From Streptomyces sp. CBMA29 (GTDB lineage Bacteria > Actinomycetota > Actinomycetes > Streptomycetales > Streptomycetaceae), in contig NZ_MECL01000271.1 of assembly GCF_014596445.1 (NCBI RefSeq), positions 62,001 through 126,000 on the forward strand: a DNA stretch of 64,000 bases, in the 5' to 3' direction. This document shows, one piece after another, positions 40,095-49,160 of the stretch. Each line of letters begins with the position of its first letter. The first letter of the stretch is position 1. Both the position numbers and the translations under genes were made by a program. Below the pieces are notes generated by a model. The model saw nothing but the letters and a program-made list of their open reading frames with translations. It had not been told where the DNA came from and made no database searches.

Positions 40095-41000
40095 TCAGCG
40101 GGAGGCGCCGCCGAGCCAGGCCGGGTCGATGACGCCCTCGGCGACGATCACCGCGGGTCCGGTCATCTCGATCTGCCCGTCGGCGGTCTCGGTGATCACC
40201 AGTCGGCCGCCGGGGACGTCGACCATGTACGTGACCGGGCGGCCGGTGACGGCCGGGTCGGCGCCGTCGCGGCGGGCCGCGGCGACCATCACGGCGCAGG
40301 CGCCCGTGCCGCAGGAGCGAGTCTCGCCGGAACCGCGCTCGTGGACGCGCAGAGCCACGTGGCGCGGCCCGCGGTCGACGACGAATTCGACGTTGGTTCC
40401 CGCCGGGTAGGCGTCGGCTGGGGCGACCGCCGGGGCGCGGAGGAGGTCACCGGCGTGGTCGAGGGTGTCGACGAAGGCGACGGCGTGCGGATTGCCCATG
40501 TCGACGTGCAGCGCGGGCCAACTGCGGTCGCCCACGGTGACGGTGACGGCGCCGTCGGGAAGCGTGGCGCGGCCCATGCGGACGGTGATGTCGCCGGGAG
40601 TGCCGTCGTCGGCATCCTTGGCGATGTGGACGTCGCGGACGCCGGCGCGGGTGGCGACGGCCAGATCGCCCGCGTCGGTGATCCCGACGCGCTGGAGGTA
40701 GCGGGCGAAGACGCGGACGCCGTTGCCGCACATCTCGGCGATGCTGCCGTCGCTGTTGCGGTAGTCCATGAACCACTCGGCCCGGTCGGCGAGTGCCGCG
40801 GCCTCGGGGTGGCCAGCGGAGCGGACCACGCGCAGCAGGCCGTCGCCGCCGATTCCGGCGCGCCGGTCGCACAACCGGGTGACGTCGGCCGGGGACAGGT
40901 CGAGCAGACCGTCCGGGTCGGGGACGATCACGAAGTCGTTCTCGGTGCCGTGGCCCTTGAGGAAGGCAAGCGGTGCGGTGTCGTGGCGCGCGTCAGTCAC
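40095..41000 (-). CDS. dapF: Diaminopimelate epimerase
   Basis: This 301-residue enzyme interconverts LL- and meso-diaminopimelate for lysine and for LL-DAP peptidoglycan of Streptomyces. The two catalytic cysteines are Cys91 in EMCGNGVR and Cys230 in RSCGTGAC, each within its canonical motif. The GTG start gives FLKGHGTENDFV near the N-terminus, as expected. It lies 198 bp upstream of the position where rshA begins, in the same direction; that gap has no other gene I can support. Confidence 0.95.
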   Translation of the reverse strand: MTDARHDTAPLAFLKGHGTENDFVIVPDPDGLLDLSPADVTRLCDRRAGIGGDGLLRVVRSAGHPEAAALADRAEWFMDYRNSDGSIAEMCGNGVRVFARYLQRVGITDAGDLAVATRAGVRDVHIAKDADDGTPGDITVRMGRATLPDGAVTVTVGDRSWPALHVDMGNPHAVAFVDTLDHAGDLLRAPAVAPADAYPAGTNVEFVVDRGPRHVALRVHERGSGETRSCGTGACAVMVAAARRDGADPAVTGRPVTYMVDVPGGRLVITETADGQIEMTGPAVIVAEGVIDPAWLGGASR

Positions 41001-41052
41001 GTCATCGATCGTACGCGGGCGACGGAGGGGGACGGGCTGGTGGGCGGGGCCG

Positions 41053-41577
41053 TCAGCGCAGCCGGGCGACGCGCCAGACGGCGAGCACCGCGAGCAGGGC
41101 GATCAGTGCGGTGTACCCGGCCACGTAGCGCCAGTCGACACGGGCGCCGGAGCCGCGGGCGGGCAGGCCGGGCCAGGTGTAGCCGACCCGGCGGGCGGCC
41201 ATCAGACCCCATCCGGCGGAGCAGCAGCACAGCAGCAGGCCGAGCATGGCGACGACAGGTCCCGCGTCACCGGATTCGAAGGCGAGGGGGAAGGCGAACA
41301 TCAGCGATCCGCTCACCGCGAGGGCGATGATCGGGGCGAGTTGCCAGATCCGCAGTCGGCGCTGGGGGCGCAGTTCGCCGAAGGACTGGCCCTCCTCCAT
41401 CGGCGGAAGGGGCTCGATCGCTTCCAGGGAGCCGAGAGAGTCCAGGGGCTCGAAGGGCTCCAGGGTGTTCCTCGACTCGGGGATCGCGCCGTTGCGCGGA
41501 AACTCCGGGGGAATCTGGGCTTCCGCCGCGGGGTCGCGCCCGGCTGAGGTGTCGCGTGGGCCGGCTTCCATCGCCAC
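41053..41577 (-). CDS. Small predicted membrane protein
   Basis: About 174 residues, with an acidic, Pro/Glu-rich cytoplasmic N-terminus (EPFEPLDSLGSLEAIEPLPP) and then three hydrophobic segments (LAPIIALAVSGSLMFAFPLA, VVAMLGLLLCCCSAGWGLM, VAGYTALIALLAVLAVW). The start may be GTG 41577 or ATG 41571; GGGAGG lies 4 or 10 nt before them. It sits between miaA and dapF, as a conserved hypothetical does in other Streptomyces. The function is unknown; the position suggests cotranscription with dapF. Confidence 0.7.
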   Translation of the reverse strand: MAMEAGPRDTSAGRDPAAEAQIPPEFPRNGAIPESRNTLEPFEPLDSLGSLEAIEPLPPMEEGQSFGELRPQRRLRIWQLAPIIALAVSGSLMFAFPLAFESGDAGPVVAMLGLLLCCCSAGWGLMAARRVGYTWPGLPARGSGARVDWRYVAGYTALIALLAVLAVWRVARLR

Positions 41578-41676
41578 GCGCCCTCCCGATTCTCCGACAC
41601 CGTAGCTAGATGCTCGATGATGGCACGGTCGACCGGCAGGTCCGGGACGCCGGAGCGTCCCGATGCCATCACGTGA

Positions 41677-42591
41677 TCAGGCTGTAACCGCTTCTTGGAG
41701 CAACGTCAGCGCCTGGTGCGCGAGTTCCGTGCCGCGGGCCGTGAGCCAGTGCACACGCGGGTCGCGGCGGAACCACGAGTCCTGACGGCGTGCGAAGCGC
41801 TTGGTGGCGCGTACGGTCGTGGCGCGGGCCTCGTCCTCGGTGCACTCACCGGCGAGCGCGGCGAGCACCTGCTGGTAGCCGAGCGCGCGGGAGGCCGTAC
41901 GTCCTTCGCGCAGCCCGGCGGCCTCCAGGGTGCGGACCTCGTCGACCAGACCGGCCTCCCACATGCGGTCGACGCGCAGGGCGATGCGTTCGTCGAGTTC
42001 GGGCCGGGGGACGTCGACGCCGATCTGGACGGTGTCGTAGACGCCCTCGGGGCCGGGGAGGTTGGCGGCGAAGGGGCGGCCGGTGATCTCCACGACTTCG
42101 AGGGCGCGGACGATCCGGCGGCCGTTGCTGGGCAGGATGGCGCGTGCGGCCTCGGGGTCGACGGCGGCCAGCCGGGCGTGCAGGGCGCCGGAGCCGCGCA
42201 TGTCGAGTTCGGCCTCCAGGCGGGCCCGGACGGCCGCGTCCGTGCCGGGGAACTCCAGGGCGTCGATCGCGGCACGTACGTAGAGGCCGGAGCCGCCGAC
42301 GAGCACCGGGACGCGGCCCTCGGCGTGCACCCGGTCGATCTCGACGCGGGCGAGGCGCTGGTAGTCGGCGACGTTGGCGGCCTGTGTCACAGCCCAGATG
42401 TCCAGCAGGTGGTGCGGTACGCCCTGGCGTTCGTCCGGGCTGAGCTTGGCGGTGCCGATGTCCATACCGCGGTAGAGCTGCATGGAGTCGGCGTTGATCA
42501 CCTCGCCGTCCAGAATCCGGGCCAGGGCCACGCCCAGATCGGACTTACCGGCTGCGGTCGGGCCGACGACGGCGATCACACGGTTCTTCAC
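41677..42591 (-). CDS. miaA: tRNA dimethylallyltransferase
   Basis: This 304-residue enzyme transfers the isoprenoid group from dimethylallyl diphosphate to A37 of tRNAs reading U-starting codons, the first step before MiaB. It has the P-loop GPTAAGKS (10-17), INADSMQLYRGMDIGTAK, GGSGLYVRAAID, NGRRIVRALEV and the C-terminal TKRFARRQDSWFRRDPRVHWL. The GTG start places the P-loop at the normal distance. miaB lies 1.3 kb upstream in the same direction, separated by two unrelated genes. Confidence 0.95.
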   Translation of the reverse strand: MKNRVIAVVGPTAAGKSDLGVALARILDGEVINADSMQLYRGMDIGTAKLSPDERQGVPHHLLDIWAVTQAANVADYQRLARVEIDRVHAEGRVPVLVGGSGLYVRAAIDALEFPGTDAAVRARLEAELDMRGSGALHARLAAVDPEAARAILPSNGRRIVRALEVVEITGRPFAANLPGPEGVYDTVQIGVDVPRPELDERIALRVDRMWEAGLVDEVRTLEAAGLREGRTASRALGYQQVLAALAGECTEDEARATTVRATKRFARRQDSWFRRDPRVHWLTARGTELAHQALTLLQEAVTA

Positions 42592-42711
42592 GTGGCCAGT
42601 CTCGCAAACATTGGCCGCTGACCTCGATCGATTGGCGTGAAGCGGGTCAGGGCGGGCACAGGTATGGTCGAAAACAGGGTGGGAGATTCACGACGCTTGG
42701 AAAGGTGCCAC

Positions 42712-42948
42712 ATGGGCCTCAAGGACACGTTCAAGGACAAGCTCGGTTTGGCGAAGAGCAAGGCCGGCGACTTGGCGCAGCAGCACGGCGGCAAGATTGA
42801 GTCGGGTCTGGAGAAGGCGGCGCACACCGTCGACTCCAAGACCGGCGGCAAGTACAGCGACAAGATCGGGACCGGGGTGGACAAGGCCAAGGACGCCTTG
42901 GGCAACCTCAAGGGCAAGGGCGGCAAGGACGGCGACGCGACCGCCTGA
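42712..42948 (+). CDS. Small Lys/Gly-rich amphipathic protein (Rv0909-like putative antitoxin family)
   Basis: This 78-residue protein is built of short amphipathic repeats (KDTFKDKLGLAKSKAGDLAQ, GKIESGLEKAAHTVDSKTGG, VDKAKDALGNLKGKGGK) that resemble LEA/CsbD-like proteins and the actinobacterial proteins annotated as Rv0909-family antitoxins. The ATG has AAAGGTG upstream. No toxin-like gene is adjacent, so the antitoxin label is only a family name. A stress-protective or nucleic-acid-binding role is equally possible. Confidence 0.75.
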   Translation: MGLKDTFKDKLGLAKSKAGDLAQQHGGKIESGLEKAAHTVDSKTGGKYSDKIGTGVDKAKDALGNLKGKGGKDGDATA

Positions 42949-42972
42949 GCGCTCGCGTCGCACCCTGCCGTA

Positions 42973-43006
42973 GGAGGTCCGAGTCGCGCGTCGGGTCCGG
43001 GCCTCC
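42973..43006. terminator. Possible hairpin between convergent genes
   Basis: GGAGGTCC and GGGCCTCC pair with one wobble. Inside, CCGA and TCGG add to the structure. It lies between the small protein gene and the convergent LigB-like gene. Confidence 0.4.
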
Positions 43007-43034
43007 GGGCCAGGTATCCGGATGGCTCTCCGGC

Positions 43035-43793
43035 TCAGGTCCAGGTCGCCACGGCATAGCCCACGCCGTACGGCGCGGCCTCGTACAGCAGCTCCCCCGC
43101 CAGGCCCGCGCCCTGAGCCGCGCCCGCGAGCACCTGCCACGGCGCCCGGCCGGACACCTTCAGCGCATCGGCCAACTCCGCGTCCAGCGCGGTGAGCGCG
43201 TCGGTGTCGGCCGCCGCCAGGGCCGAGGTCACCGCCGCGTCGAAGGGCTCGGCTCGCTCGTCCAGGTAGCCGGGCGCCTTGACCGTACGGCAGGCGCTGC
43301 CGTCCCCCATCACGAGCAGGGCGACGCGTCCCGCTGCCTCGGCGACAGCGCGGCCCGCGGCGGCGCAGCGCGGCTGTTCCAGTTGCCCGCCGATCCCCAG
43401 GCCCTCGACGGGTGCGGCGCGCCAGCCGCGCAGCAACCAGGCGGCCACGGCGAGCGAGGGCGGCAACGTGAGTGCGGGTTCAGCGGCGGGCTCGGCCGTG
43501 GCGTCGGCCGTGACGTCGGCCGCGGGATCACCCGCGCCAGGTTCCGATCCGAGGCGGACGTCCAGTACGACACCGAACGGCCGGAAGGAGCCCGTGGCGC
43601 CCTCGGCGAAAGCGCCGCGGTGCGGCCGGTCCGCCGGACCGATCACGACCAGCCGGTCGGGCCGGGAAGCGGCCAGGACGCCGATCGCGTCGGCGCAGGA
43701 GGCCCGCAGAGCGTCGAGTTCGGGTGCGGCGCCTGCCGCCACCTCCGGGACCAGCAGCGGCGGGCAGGGACAGACGGCAGCGGCGACCAGCAT
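43035..43793 (-). CDS. Class III extradiol dioxygenase subunit B-like (LigB/Memo-fold) protein
   Basis: This 252-residue protein has the alpha/beta fold of the LigB family: MLVAAAVCPCPPLLVPEVAA at the N-terminus, DRLVVIGPADRPHRGAF, GRVALLVMGDGSACR and PFDAAVTSALAAADTDALTA. Dioxygenases of this class bind iron through His residues near CPHPP; here that His is Cys (CPCPP), so catalysis is doubtful. The function is unknown. It lies downstream of miaB (101 bp gap), and Streptomyces genomes usually keep it there. Confidence 0.75.
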   Translation of the reverse strand: MLVAAAVCPCPPLLVPEVAAGAAPELDALRASCADAIGVLAASRPDRLVVIGPADRPHRGAFAEGATGSFRPFGVVLDVRLGSEPGAGDPAADVTADATAEPAAEPALTLPPSLAVAAWLLRGWRAAPVEGLGIGGQLEQPRCAAAGRAVAEAAGRVALLVMGDGSACRTVKAPGYLDERAEPFDAAVTSALAAADTDALTALDAELADALKVSGRAPWQVLAGAAQGAGLAGELLYEAAPYGVGYAVATWT

Positions 43794-43894
43794 GATCGAA
43801 ACCTTACCGGCGCGGCCTCGCGGACCGACGGCCGTCGCCGGACAACGGCGTCGGCATGTTCAGCCGCGCGCCGGTCTCCGCGACAGCGTGCGCG

Positions 43895-45382
43895 TCACTG
43901 GACGCTGCATCCGCCCAGGGACGCCGGCTCCGTCACGGCGGGCGCGCCGATCGTCGGCAGGCCCAGCATCACGCCCGTGCCGGTCGCGGCCGGAGCCGCG
44001 TTACGCCGCTCCCACGCGTCGCCCGCCCGCGTACGGCGCACGGCGGCGGCGGGCTTCTCCGCGAGCAGATGGTGCGGCGCGGCGTAGGTGATCTCGACGG
44101 TCACCATGTCGCCGGGCCTGACCGGCTCGTCCGGGCGCTCGAAGTGCACAAGGCGGTTGTCGGGCGCGCGGCCTGACAGCCGCCGGGTGGCGTCGTCCTT
44201 GCGGCCCTCGCCCTCGGCGACCAGCACCTCTATGGTGCGGCCGACCTGCTTCTTGTTCTCCTCCCAGGAGATCTCCTCCTGGAGCGCGACCAGCCGCTCG
44301 TACCGCTGCTGGACGACGGCCTTCGGGATCTGGCCGTCCATCTCGGCGGCGGGGGTGCCGGGCCGCTTGGAATACTGGAAGGTGAATGCCTGCGCGAAGC
44401 GGGCCTCGCGCACCACGTGCAGGGTCTGCTCGAAGTCCTCCTCGGTCTCGCCGGGGAAGCCCACGATGATGTCGGTGGTGATGGCGGCGTCCGGCATCGC
44501 GGCGCGCACCTTCTCGATGATCCCGAGGTAACGATCCTGCCGGTACGACCGGCGCATCGCCTTCAGCACCGTGTCGGAGCCGGACTGGAGCGGCATGTGG
44601 AGCTGGTGCATCACGTTGGGCGTCTCGGCCATGGCGGCGATGACGTCGTCGGTGAAGTCACGCGGGTGCGGCGAGGTGAAGCGGATCCGCTCCAGGCCGT
44701 CGATGGCGCCCGCGGCGCGCAGCAGCTTGCCGAACGCCTCGCGGTCGCCGATGTCGGAGCCGTACGCGTTCACGTTCTGGCCGAGCAGGGTGACCTCGAC
44801 GACGCCCTCGGAGACCAGGGCCTCGACCTCGGCGAGCACGTCGCCGGGCCTGCGGTCCTTCTCCTTGCCGCGCAGGGCGGGGACGATGCAGAAGGTGCAG
44901 GTGTTGTTGCAGCCGACGGAGACCGCGACCCAGGCGGCGTACGCGGACTCGCGGCGCGAGGGCAGCGTGGAGGGGAAGGTCTCCAGCGACTCGACGATCT
45001 CGACCTGGGCCTCTTCTGCGATCCTGGCCCGTTCCAGCAGCACCGGGAGCTGCCCGATGTTGTGGGTGCCGAAGACGACGTCGACCCAGGGGGCCCGCTT
45101 CACGATGGTGTCGCGGTCCTTCTGCGCCAGGCAGCCGCCGACGGCGATCTGCATGCCGGGCCTGGCGGCCTTCTTCGGTACGAGCTGGCCGAGGTTGCCG
45201 TACAACCGGTTGTCGGCGTTCTCCCGCACCGCGCAGGTGTTGAAGACGACGACATCCGCGCCCTCGGCGTCAGAAGGCGCGCGGACATACCCCGCGTCCT
45301 CCAGAAGGCCGGACAGCCGCTCGGAGTCGTGGACGTTCATCTGGCACCCGTAGGTGCGGACCTCGTAAGTACGCGCGCTCAT
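43895..45382 (-). CDS. miaB: tRNA-2-methylthio-N6-dimethylallyladenosine synthase
   Basis: This 495-residue radical-SAM methylthiotransferase acts on i6A37 tRNA made by MiaA. The N-terminal MTTase domain has cluster Cys13, Cys50 and Cys84. The radical-SAM motif C158-x3-C162-x2-C165 is in [14 protein letters not shown], and a TRAM domain lies at about 375-440 ([20 protein letters not shown]). The ATG at 45382 gives the standard N-terminus [16 protein letters not shown]; the open frame extends 450 nt further upstream but would run through the divergent gene. A C-terminal tail of about 45 residues is Streptomyces-like. Confidence 0.95.
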   Translation of the reverse strand: MSARTYEVRTYGCQMNVHDSERLSGLLEDAGYVRAPSDAEGADVVVFNTCAVRENADNRLYGNLGQLVPKKAARPGMQIAVGGCLAQKDRDTIVKRAPWVDVVFGTHNIGQLPVLLERARIAEEAQVEIVESLETFPSTLPSRRESAYAAWVAVSVGCNNTCTFCIVPALRGKEKDRRPGDVLAEVEALVSEGVVEVTLLGQNVNAYGSDIGDREAFGKLLRAAGAIDGLERIRFTSPHPRDFTDDVIAAMAETPNVMHQLHMPLQSGSDTVLKAMRRSYRQDRYLGIIEKVRAAMPDAAITTDIIVGFPGETEEDFEQTLHVVREARFAQAFTFQYSKRPGTPAAEMDGQIPKAVVQQRYERLVALQEEISWEENKKQVGRTIEVLVAEGEGRKDDATRRLSGRAPDNRLVHFERPDEPVRPGDMVTVEITYAAPHHLLAEKPAAAVRRTRAGDAWERRNAAPAATGTGVMLGLPTIGAPAVTEPASLGGCSVQ

Positions 45383-45494
45383 AACAATCACCCAGAGTAC
45401 GTGGTCGCCGGGGCCCGGCGCCCCTGCCTTCCCGGGACCGGCCGCCGCCGACGGCCCTTCCCCGATTCCCGCCCGGCTGGCAGGATCCCCATGC

Positions 45495-46511
45495 ATGGAC
45501 CTCCCCCGCCCCGTCGTACGCCTGCGCGATGCCGCGCTGGGCAGGCGGCGGCGCGTGCTCCAGGCGCTGCTGGCCGGGGTCTCCGTGCTCGCCCTCCTGC
45601 TGTGGTGGCTGCTGCCGAACGCGGGTCCTTCGTATCCGCGGGCGCCGATGTCGCTGGCCACCGGGGTCGCTAACGGGGTGTACGAGAAGTACGGACTGCT
45701 CCTCAAGGGCGATCTGCACACCGCGCTGCCGGGGGTGCGGGTCAATCTCGTGCACACCGAGGGCTCGGTCGACAACATCAAGCGGGTGGCGTCCGGACGG
45801 GCGGACTTCACCATCGCCGCGGCCGACGCCGTCGCCAACTACGACGGTCCCGGCAAGGAGCAGTTGCGCGCCTGCGCCCGGCTCTACGACGACTACATGC
45901 AGCTTGTCGTACCGAGCGATTCCACGGTGCGGTCGGCACGCGATCTGCGCGGGCTGCGGGTCGGGGTCGGCCAGGCGGACTCCGGGGTCAATCTGATCAC
46001 CAGGCGGCTGTTCGCGGCGGCTGGCCTGGACATCACGAAAGATGTGGACGCCATACCGGTCGGCATCGACCAGGCGCCCGCGATGCTGCGCGACAAGCAA
46101 CTGGACGCGTTCTTCTGGTCGGGCGGGCTGCCGACCGCCGCCGTGGCCGAGATGGCGCACTCCTCTCCGGGCATCAAGCTCGTCCAGCTCGGCGACCTGG
46201 TGGCGAAGCTGCACTCCATGGGACCGCAGATGGCGTACTACCGGCAGGCCGTGATGCCAGCCGACGCGTATCCGCAGGCGCAGAAGGGGCAGGCGATCGC
46301 CACCATCGCCGTCGCCAATCTGCTGGTCACCACGGACCGCGCGAACACCGGCCTGGTCGAACGGCTCACCCGTGCGGTGATCGACAGCCGGGACGCGATC
46401 GGCAAAGAGGTGCACGCCGCGCAACTGGTGGACCTGCGGACCGCGGTGTTCACCGATCCGCTGCCGCTGCACGTCGGCGCGGAGCGGTACTACCGGTCGG
46501 TGAAGCCGTAG
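45495..46511 (+). CDS. TAXI-family solute-binding protein, membrane anchored
   Basis: About 338 residues. A basic stretch and a hydrophobic segment ([20 protein letters not shown]) at 17-42 form a signal anchor or signal peptide without a lipobox. The rest is the TAXI/NMT1-like binding domain ([60 protein letters not shown]). TAXI proteins deliver substrates to TRAP transporters, but no TRAP permease gene is nearby. The two-component genes lie convergent downstream (98 bp), and this grouping is kept in other Streptomyces as far as I recall. It may therefore work as a sensor partner of that kinase (inference). Confidence 0.8.
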   Translation: MDLPRPVVRLRDAALGRRRRVLQALLAGVSVLALLLWWLLPNAGPSYPRAPMSLATGVANGVYEKYGLLLKGDLHTALPGVRVNLVHTEGSVDNIKRVASGRADFTIAAADAVANYDGPGKEQLRACARLYDDYMQLVVPSDSTVRSARDLRGLRVGVGQADSGVNLITRRLFAAAGLDITKDVDAIPVGIDQAPAMLRDKQLDAFFWSGGLPTAAVAEMAHSSPGIKLVQLGDLVAKLHSMGPQMAYYRQAVMPADAYPQAQKGQAIATIAVANLLVTTDRANTGLVERLTRAVIDSRDAIGKEVHAAQLVDLRTAVFTDPLPLHVGAERYYRSVKP

Positions 46512-46608
46512 CGGGTGCTCCGCCACCGCCTCGGCCGCGCCGCGCGCTCACCCCGCCGCGCACCGCGTAGTCATGATCGGACGGTCGTACGGTCCGACAG
46601 CCGGACGA

Positions 46609-48075
46609 TCACACCCCGACCGGCGCGGTCCTCGGCACCGTCAGGATGACCTCCAGGCCGTGCGGATCGCACCGCCCGTAACTGATGACGCCGCCGCCCT
46701 GGCTCAGCAGGGCGCGGGCGATGGACAGGCCGAGGCCGGAGCCGTGCACATTCTGGTGGCGGGCGCTGCGCCAGAAACGATCGCCGACCCTGGCGAGTTC
46801 CTCGTCCGTCAGGCCGGGGCCGCTGTCGGCGACGGAGATCGCGGTGCGCTGGTCGTCAGCCGTCACCCGCACATGGACGGCCTCGCCGCGCGGGGTGAAT
46901 TTGATCGCGTTGTCGATCACCGCGTCCAAGGCGCTGGACAGCGCGACCGCGTCGGCCCACCCGGTCACCTTGAGTACCGCACGCTCCCCCGTCCCGTCAC
47001 GTTCCTGATCCTCCGGGTCCTCCCCCTCCACCGTGAACTCCACGGCGATTCCCGCCTGGTCGGCGACGGGTCGCCAGGCCGCCGAGCGGATACGGGCGAG
47101 CGCGGCGAGGTCGGTGACGGCCAGATGACTGCCGGAACGTTCGGCGAGCGCAAGGCCCAGCAGGTCGTCGAGCACCTGGGCGAGCCGGTGCCCCTCCTCC
47201 TTCACCGCCTCGGCCTCGTCGTGGCCGTCGGGCAGTTCCAGGCCGAGCAATTCGATCCGCAGCAGCAGTGCGGCGAGCGGATTGCGCAACTGGTGCGACG
47301 CGTCCGCCACGAAGGCCCGCTGCTGGTCGAGGACTTCCTCGACGTTGTCGGCCATCTCGTTGAACGAACGGACCAGGCGCCGGAGTTCCGGCGGGCCGCC
47401 CGCCGTTCCGACGCGCGACTTCATCCGGCCGGTCGCGATGTCGTGGGTGACGCGGTCCAAGGTGGCGACCGGAAGCAGCACCCAGCCGGTCAGGCGGACG
47501 GCGAAGAGCACGGCGATGGCCATCGCCGCCAGTTCCCCGGCCGCCAGCAGCAGCCAGCCGTGCAGGATGCGGGAGCGCAGCGCGCCGGTCGGCGAGTCGG
47601 TCACGACGACGGCGACGACGTCCCCGTCCCGGACGATCGGTGAGGCGATGGCAAGTTTACGGGTCTGCCACGGCCACACCTGGCGGGGGTCGTGGGTGCG
47701 GCGGCCGAGCAGCGCCGAGTTGTAGGCGTCGAACAGCTCGCCCTCGTCCGGCACCTGCCAGCCGCCGGGCGCGGCGGCCATCGCGGTGCGGTCGCGGTAG
47801 AAGACTCCGGCGTCGATGCCGTACAGCTCCTTGTAGCGGGTCAGTTCGGTCCGCAGGGTGTGCAGCCGCTCGTCGTCGGCGCTGTCCACGGCGGTCTGTT
47901 CGTCCCGCGCGGTGACGTACTGCGCGAGTGCCGCGAAGCGCGTGGTGTCGTCGATGCGGTCGACCACGACGCGCTGCTGCTGGGACGCGGCCTGGCTGGC
48001 GGCCAGCGGGAAGCCGAGGGCCAGCAGGACACCGGCCATCAGCACGATGAGCAGCGGGAGCAGGCGGGAGCGCAA
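46609..48075 (-). CDS. Membrane sensor histidine kinase
   Basis: About 488 residues. TM1 at 5-28, an extracytoplasmic sensor region at 29-170, TM2 at 172-195, HAMP at 196-250, then HisKA with His261 in FVADASHQLRNPLAALL and the ATPase domain with N-box DAVIDNAIKFT, G1 VADSGPGLTDEE and GSGLGLSIARALL. The start codon is TTG with GAGG about 7 nt before. It follows the response regulator gene by 18 bp, so the pair is an operon. The sensor domain has no named fold; the TAXI protein next door is a possible ligand-delivery partner. Confidence 0.9.
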   Translation of the reverse strand: MRSRLLPLLIVLMAGVLLALGFPLAASQAASQQQRVVVDRIDDTTRFAALAQYVTARDEQTAVDSADDERLHTLRTELTRYKELYGIDAGVFYRDRTAMAAAPGGWQVPDEGELFDAYNSALLGRRTHDPRQVWPWQTRKLAIASPIVRDGDVVAVVVTDSPTGALRSRILHGWLLLAAGELAAMAIAVLFAVRLTGWVLLPVATLDRVTHDIATGRMKSRVGTAGGPPELRRLVRSFNEMADNVEEVLDQQRAFVADASHQLRNPLAALLLRIELLGLELPDGHDEAEAVKEEGHRLAQVLDDLLGLALAERSGSHLAVTDLAALARIRSAAWRPVADQAGIAVEFTVEGEDPEDQERDGTGERAVLKVTGWADAVALSSALDAVIDNAIKFTPRGEAVHVRVTADDQRTAISVADSGPGLTDEELARVGDRFWRSARHQNVHGSGLGLSIARALLSQGGGVISYGRCDPHGLEVILTVPRTAPVGV

Positions 48076-48093
48076 GGTGGTGGCCTCGACGGG

Positions 48094-48861
48094 TCAGCCG
48101 ACGGGGACGACGAGCCGGTATCCGACCCCGCGCACCGTCTCGATCATCGCCGGGGTCCGCAGTTTGGAGCGCAGGGACGCCACATGGACCTCAAGGGTGC
48201 GACCCGTACCCTCCCACGCGGTGCGCCACACCTCGCTGATGATCTGCTCCCTGCGGAAGACGACACCCGGTCGTTTGGCGAGCAGCGACAGCAGGTCGAA
48301 CTCCTTGCGGGTGAGGGCGATCAGATCGCCCTCCACGGTGACGCGGCGGGTGGACAGTTCGATGGTGACCGTGCCGAGCAGCAGTTTGGCGCTCTCCTGC
48401 GGGCCGGTCCCGCCGGTCCGCGCGGCGGCCAGCACTCCGGTGCCCGCGACGGTCGCGTCGGTGGCCGTCGGCCCGGCGGTGCCTCGCGCGGTCAGCGGCG
48501 GACGGCGGCTCACGGCGTGGATCCGCGCCAGCAGCTCACCCGTGTCGTACGGCTTCACGACGTAGTCGTCCGCGCCCAGGTTGAGGCCGTGAATCCGGGA
48601 GCGTACGTCGGCCCGCGCCGTCACCATGATCACCGGGATCGCGGTACGACGGCGTATCCGGCTGCACACCTCGAAACCGTCCTGGTCGGGCAGCCCCAGA
48701 TCGAGCAGGACGCAGTCGTACGCGGGGCCGTCGCCGGGCAGCAGCGCCTGGATCGCCTCCTCGCCACTGCGGGCGTGCCGCACGTCGAAGCCGTGCTTGC
48801 CGAGGACCGCGGAGAGGGCGGAGGCGACCCTGTCGTCGTCCTCCACGAGGAGCAGTCGCAT
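48094..48861 (-). CDS. OmpR/PhoB-family response regulator
   Basis: This 255-residue protein has a receiver domain with acidic pocket E7-D8-D9, phospho-acceptor Asp54 (VLLDLGLPD) and Lys103 (VVKPYD). The winged-helix effector domain spans about 160-255 (LTRKEFDLLSLLAKRPGVVF, IETVRGVGYRL). The linker between them is unusually long, about 45 residues, rich in Gly, Ala and Thr. The ATG at 48861 has GGGAGG 6 nt before and is preferred to a TTG two codons earlier. It is the partner of the sensor kinase immediately downstream. Confidence 0.93.
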   Translation of the reverse strand: MRLLLVEDDDRVASALSAVLGKHGFDVRHARSGEEAIQALLPGDGPAYDCVLLDLGLPDQDGFEVCSRIRRRTAIPVIMVTARADVRSRIHGLNLGADDYVVKPYDTGELLARIHAVSRRPPLTARGTAGPTATDATVAGTGVLAAARTGGTGPQESAKLLLGTVTIELSTRRVTVEGDLIALTRKEFDLLSLLAKRPGVVFRREQIISEVWRTAWEGTGRTLEVHVASLRSKLRTPAMIETVRGVGYRLVVPVG

Positions 48862-49160
48862 CGTCAACCTCCCTGTTCATCCGGTCTTATGATCATTTCA
48901 GCTGATCTTGTCGTTCGTGTGTGGTAGCGGTGCCTGTGGACCGAATCCACGCCGATCGGCACGGGGTGCGTCAAGGCCCTACCGGCTCGCGCGGCGGACC
49001 GTTACCGACCCGGTACGCACCGGAGGTGCCCGCGGGCGCGTACGGAGCGCGGAGGGCGCGTGGAGCGGCGCACCGCGCCGAGGTGGGACCGTCGCTTGAC
49101 GTGGGCAGGCGCAGTGGGTTGCATACGCTTTGTGACCGCACTTCTTCCGGGGGCCTCTCC

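Noticed and set aside
42712-42948. Toxin-antitoxin module
   Set aside because: The small protein carries only the Rv0909-family antitoxin label; no toxin-like gene is next to it.
45383-45838. N-terminal extension of MiaB
   Set aside because: It would overlap the divergent TAXI gene, and the family N-terminus begins at the ATG at 45382.
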